Source: Planctomycetota bacterium (GTDB taxonomy: Bacteria > Planctomycetota > Planctomycetia > Pirellulales > Lacipirellulaceae). Taken from it: DNA of 6,636 nt. Below are positions 5,809 through 6,636 of this stretch, in pieces; positions within the stretch are counted from its first letter, which is position 1, and the number at the start of each line of letters is the position of its first letter. The stretch covers positions 1 to 6,636 of the forward strand of contig JAJDEE010000187.1 in assembly GCA_029259975.1 (NCBI GenBank). Direction: 5' to 3'. The notes under the pieces are model-generated. The model saw only the letters and a list, made by a program, of their open reading frames with translations. It did not search any database and was not told the DNA's origin. The position numbers and the translations under genes were made by a program.

Positions 5809-6636
5809 ATGACTATGGTCCAGGCACATGGTTGCTGCCAACACTTTTCTCGATCTCGACGGTTAACCACCGGGCAGATGCTGGTAACGATCGTCCTGAG
5901 CCTAGGCTGCGCGGGCTGCTGGCAGGAAATTCGCTATGAACCAGGCGGAGCTGCACCCTCTGCTCCCAAGATTTCCCCATCGGAACCAGAGGCACCAGCG
6001 CCTGAGATCCTTCAAAGTGATTCTGCGAGTGATGAAGGAATGGTGGAGCTGGAGGAGACTGAACTAGCTCCTGCTGCGGAGAGCGTGGAGACGACAATAG
6101 CTCGATCCCAGGCTAGATCGCCACAGGCAACGCGTACATTGTTGGCTGCTTGGCGGATGTGCAGCGATTGGAGTATGGCCGCAGCGTTGCAAGCCAAGGG
6201 ACGTAACTGGGAGAGTTACGGCACGCGGTTAGATCAAGCGGAGGCAGAAGCAAAACTGTTGGAAGTCGAATTACCAAGCCTGCCCGTCCACTCAGCTGGC
6301 GCGGATCGGCTGTCGATAAATCGGACTTTTTTACTCGAAGCGGCGGGGCCGACGCTTGCACGGGAACTGGGCGAGAAGCACGGTCTCGATCATGCAGCCT
6401 TAGCAGAACTGGCCACCAAGACGAATGTGTTGTTGCTCAGCTACACCCCGAGTTCGACACGACTTGGGCCGATAATTAGTGCCATTCGTCAAGCGGCCGA
6501 AAGCTCGGGGCTGCCTGAAAGCGTGTGGGGCGAGCTTGTCGATTTGCTCGCTGCTCGTGCGGAATTCAAGCAAGTAAAAGCAGCCATCTTTTTGCTTCAT
6601 CAACGCGCGACAAACACCTTGCAAATAACGAATGAC
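5809..6636 (+). CDS. Unrecognised probable lipoprotein, 3' end cut by window edge
   Basis: An open frame runs from the spacer to the last base of the window (276 codons from ATG 5809) with no stop, so the gene is partial. I do not recognise a family. Residues 15-18 are RSRR, followed by a hydrophobic stretch MLVTIVLSLGCAGC (24-37), which looks like a lipoprotein signal with C34 or C37 as the lipidated cysteine; neither fits the classical lipobox perfectly. Residues 45-100 are rich in Pro, Glu, Ala and Ser (SEPEAPAPE, ELEETELAPAAE), probably a flexible linker. The remainder is predicted mostly helical, with Ala/Leu/Glu-rich segments (LDQAEAEAKLLEVELP). ATG 5809 or ATG 5815 is preferred over ATG 5878 because only the earlier starts keep the positive charges before the hydrophobic core. 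No Shine-Dalgarno is visible. The frame stays open back to 5644, so GTG 5656 cannot be excluded. Transcribed away from the phosphoesterase gene. Function unknown; probably acts in the periplasm. Confidence 0.8.
   Translation, partial: MTMVQAHGCCQHFSRSRRLTTGQMLVTIVLSLGCAGCWQEIRYEPGGAAPSAPKISPSEPEAPAPEILQSDSASDEGMVELEETELAPAAESVETTIARSQARSPQATRTLLAAWRMCSDWSMAAALQAKGRNWESYGTRLDQAEAEAKLLEVELPSLPVHSAGADRLSINRTFLLEAAGPTLARELGEKHGLDHAALAELATKTNVLLLSYTPSSTRLGPIISAIRQAAESSGLPESVWGELVDLLAARAEFKQVKAAIFLLHQRATNTLQITND

Noticed and set aside
5813..6624. Several minus-strand frames opposite the right-edge gene
   Set aside because: The plus frame is continuous to the window end and carries a coherent signal and linker; the minus frames are short, overlapping and featureless.
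1..6636. CRISPR array, insertion sequence or toxin-antitoxin module
   Set aside because: No regularly spaced repeat units with unique spacers, no transposase motif or terminal inverted repeats, and no small overlapping gene pair with toxin features were seen.

Overview
The window looks like chromosomal DNA from a planctomycete, most likely of the Pirellulales (Pirellula/Rhodopirellula/Blastopirellula type). The strongest evidence is the 1273-residue protein at 852-4673. It joins a secretion signal, a rhamnosidase-like beta-sandwich, a 'membrane-bound dehydrogenase' beta-propeller, HEAT repeats and a C-terminal CxxCH heme domain, an architecture characteristic of the PVC superphylum and strongly expanded in planctomycetes. 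Moderate GC, one gene without a clear Shine-Dalgarno, a probable TTG start and a tRNA gene without encoded CCA fit this assignment but do not prove it. Rank below phylum is inference.

Layout. Bases 1-372 hold no gene I can support. They contain a cluster of inverted repeats (172-264), a 12-bp-period direct repeat (298-319) and a 12-bp palindrome (329-340). A tRNA-Pro(GGG) gene lies on the minus strand at 373-446. Bases 447-851 are a non-coding spacer that should carry the divergent promoters of the tRNA and the large gene. The large heme-protein gene (852-4673, +) is followed by a short convergent spacer with two possible terminator hairpins, then a Tat-exported calcineurin-like metallophosphoesterase (4752-5639, -). 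A 169-bp divergent spacer (5640-5808) holds a tandem 14-bp repeat, direct and inverted copies of an AATCTTCRTC-like word, and an AT-rich -10-like box readable on both strands. The window ends inside a plus-strand gene (5809 to beyond 6636) for an unrecognised, probably lipid-anchored, secreted protein with a Pro/Glu/Ala-rich linker.

How the genes relate. All three proteins carry export signals (Sec, Tat, probable lipoprotein), so all probably act outside the cytoplasm. Their orientations (+, -, +) mean they are not one operon, and nothing in the sequence shows a shared pathway. The large protein is best read as a periplasmic oxidoreductase-like protein that could pass electrons from an unknown substrate, perhaps a sugar, to its own cytochrome c domain. 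The phosphoesterase is a stand-alone hydrolase of unknown substrate.

I do not see a clearly new biological system. The points most worth a second look are the repeat-rich divergent spacer at 5681-5791, the architecture of the giant heme protein, and the unrecognised lipoprotein-like gene at the right edge.
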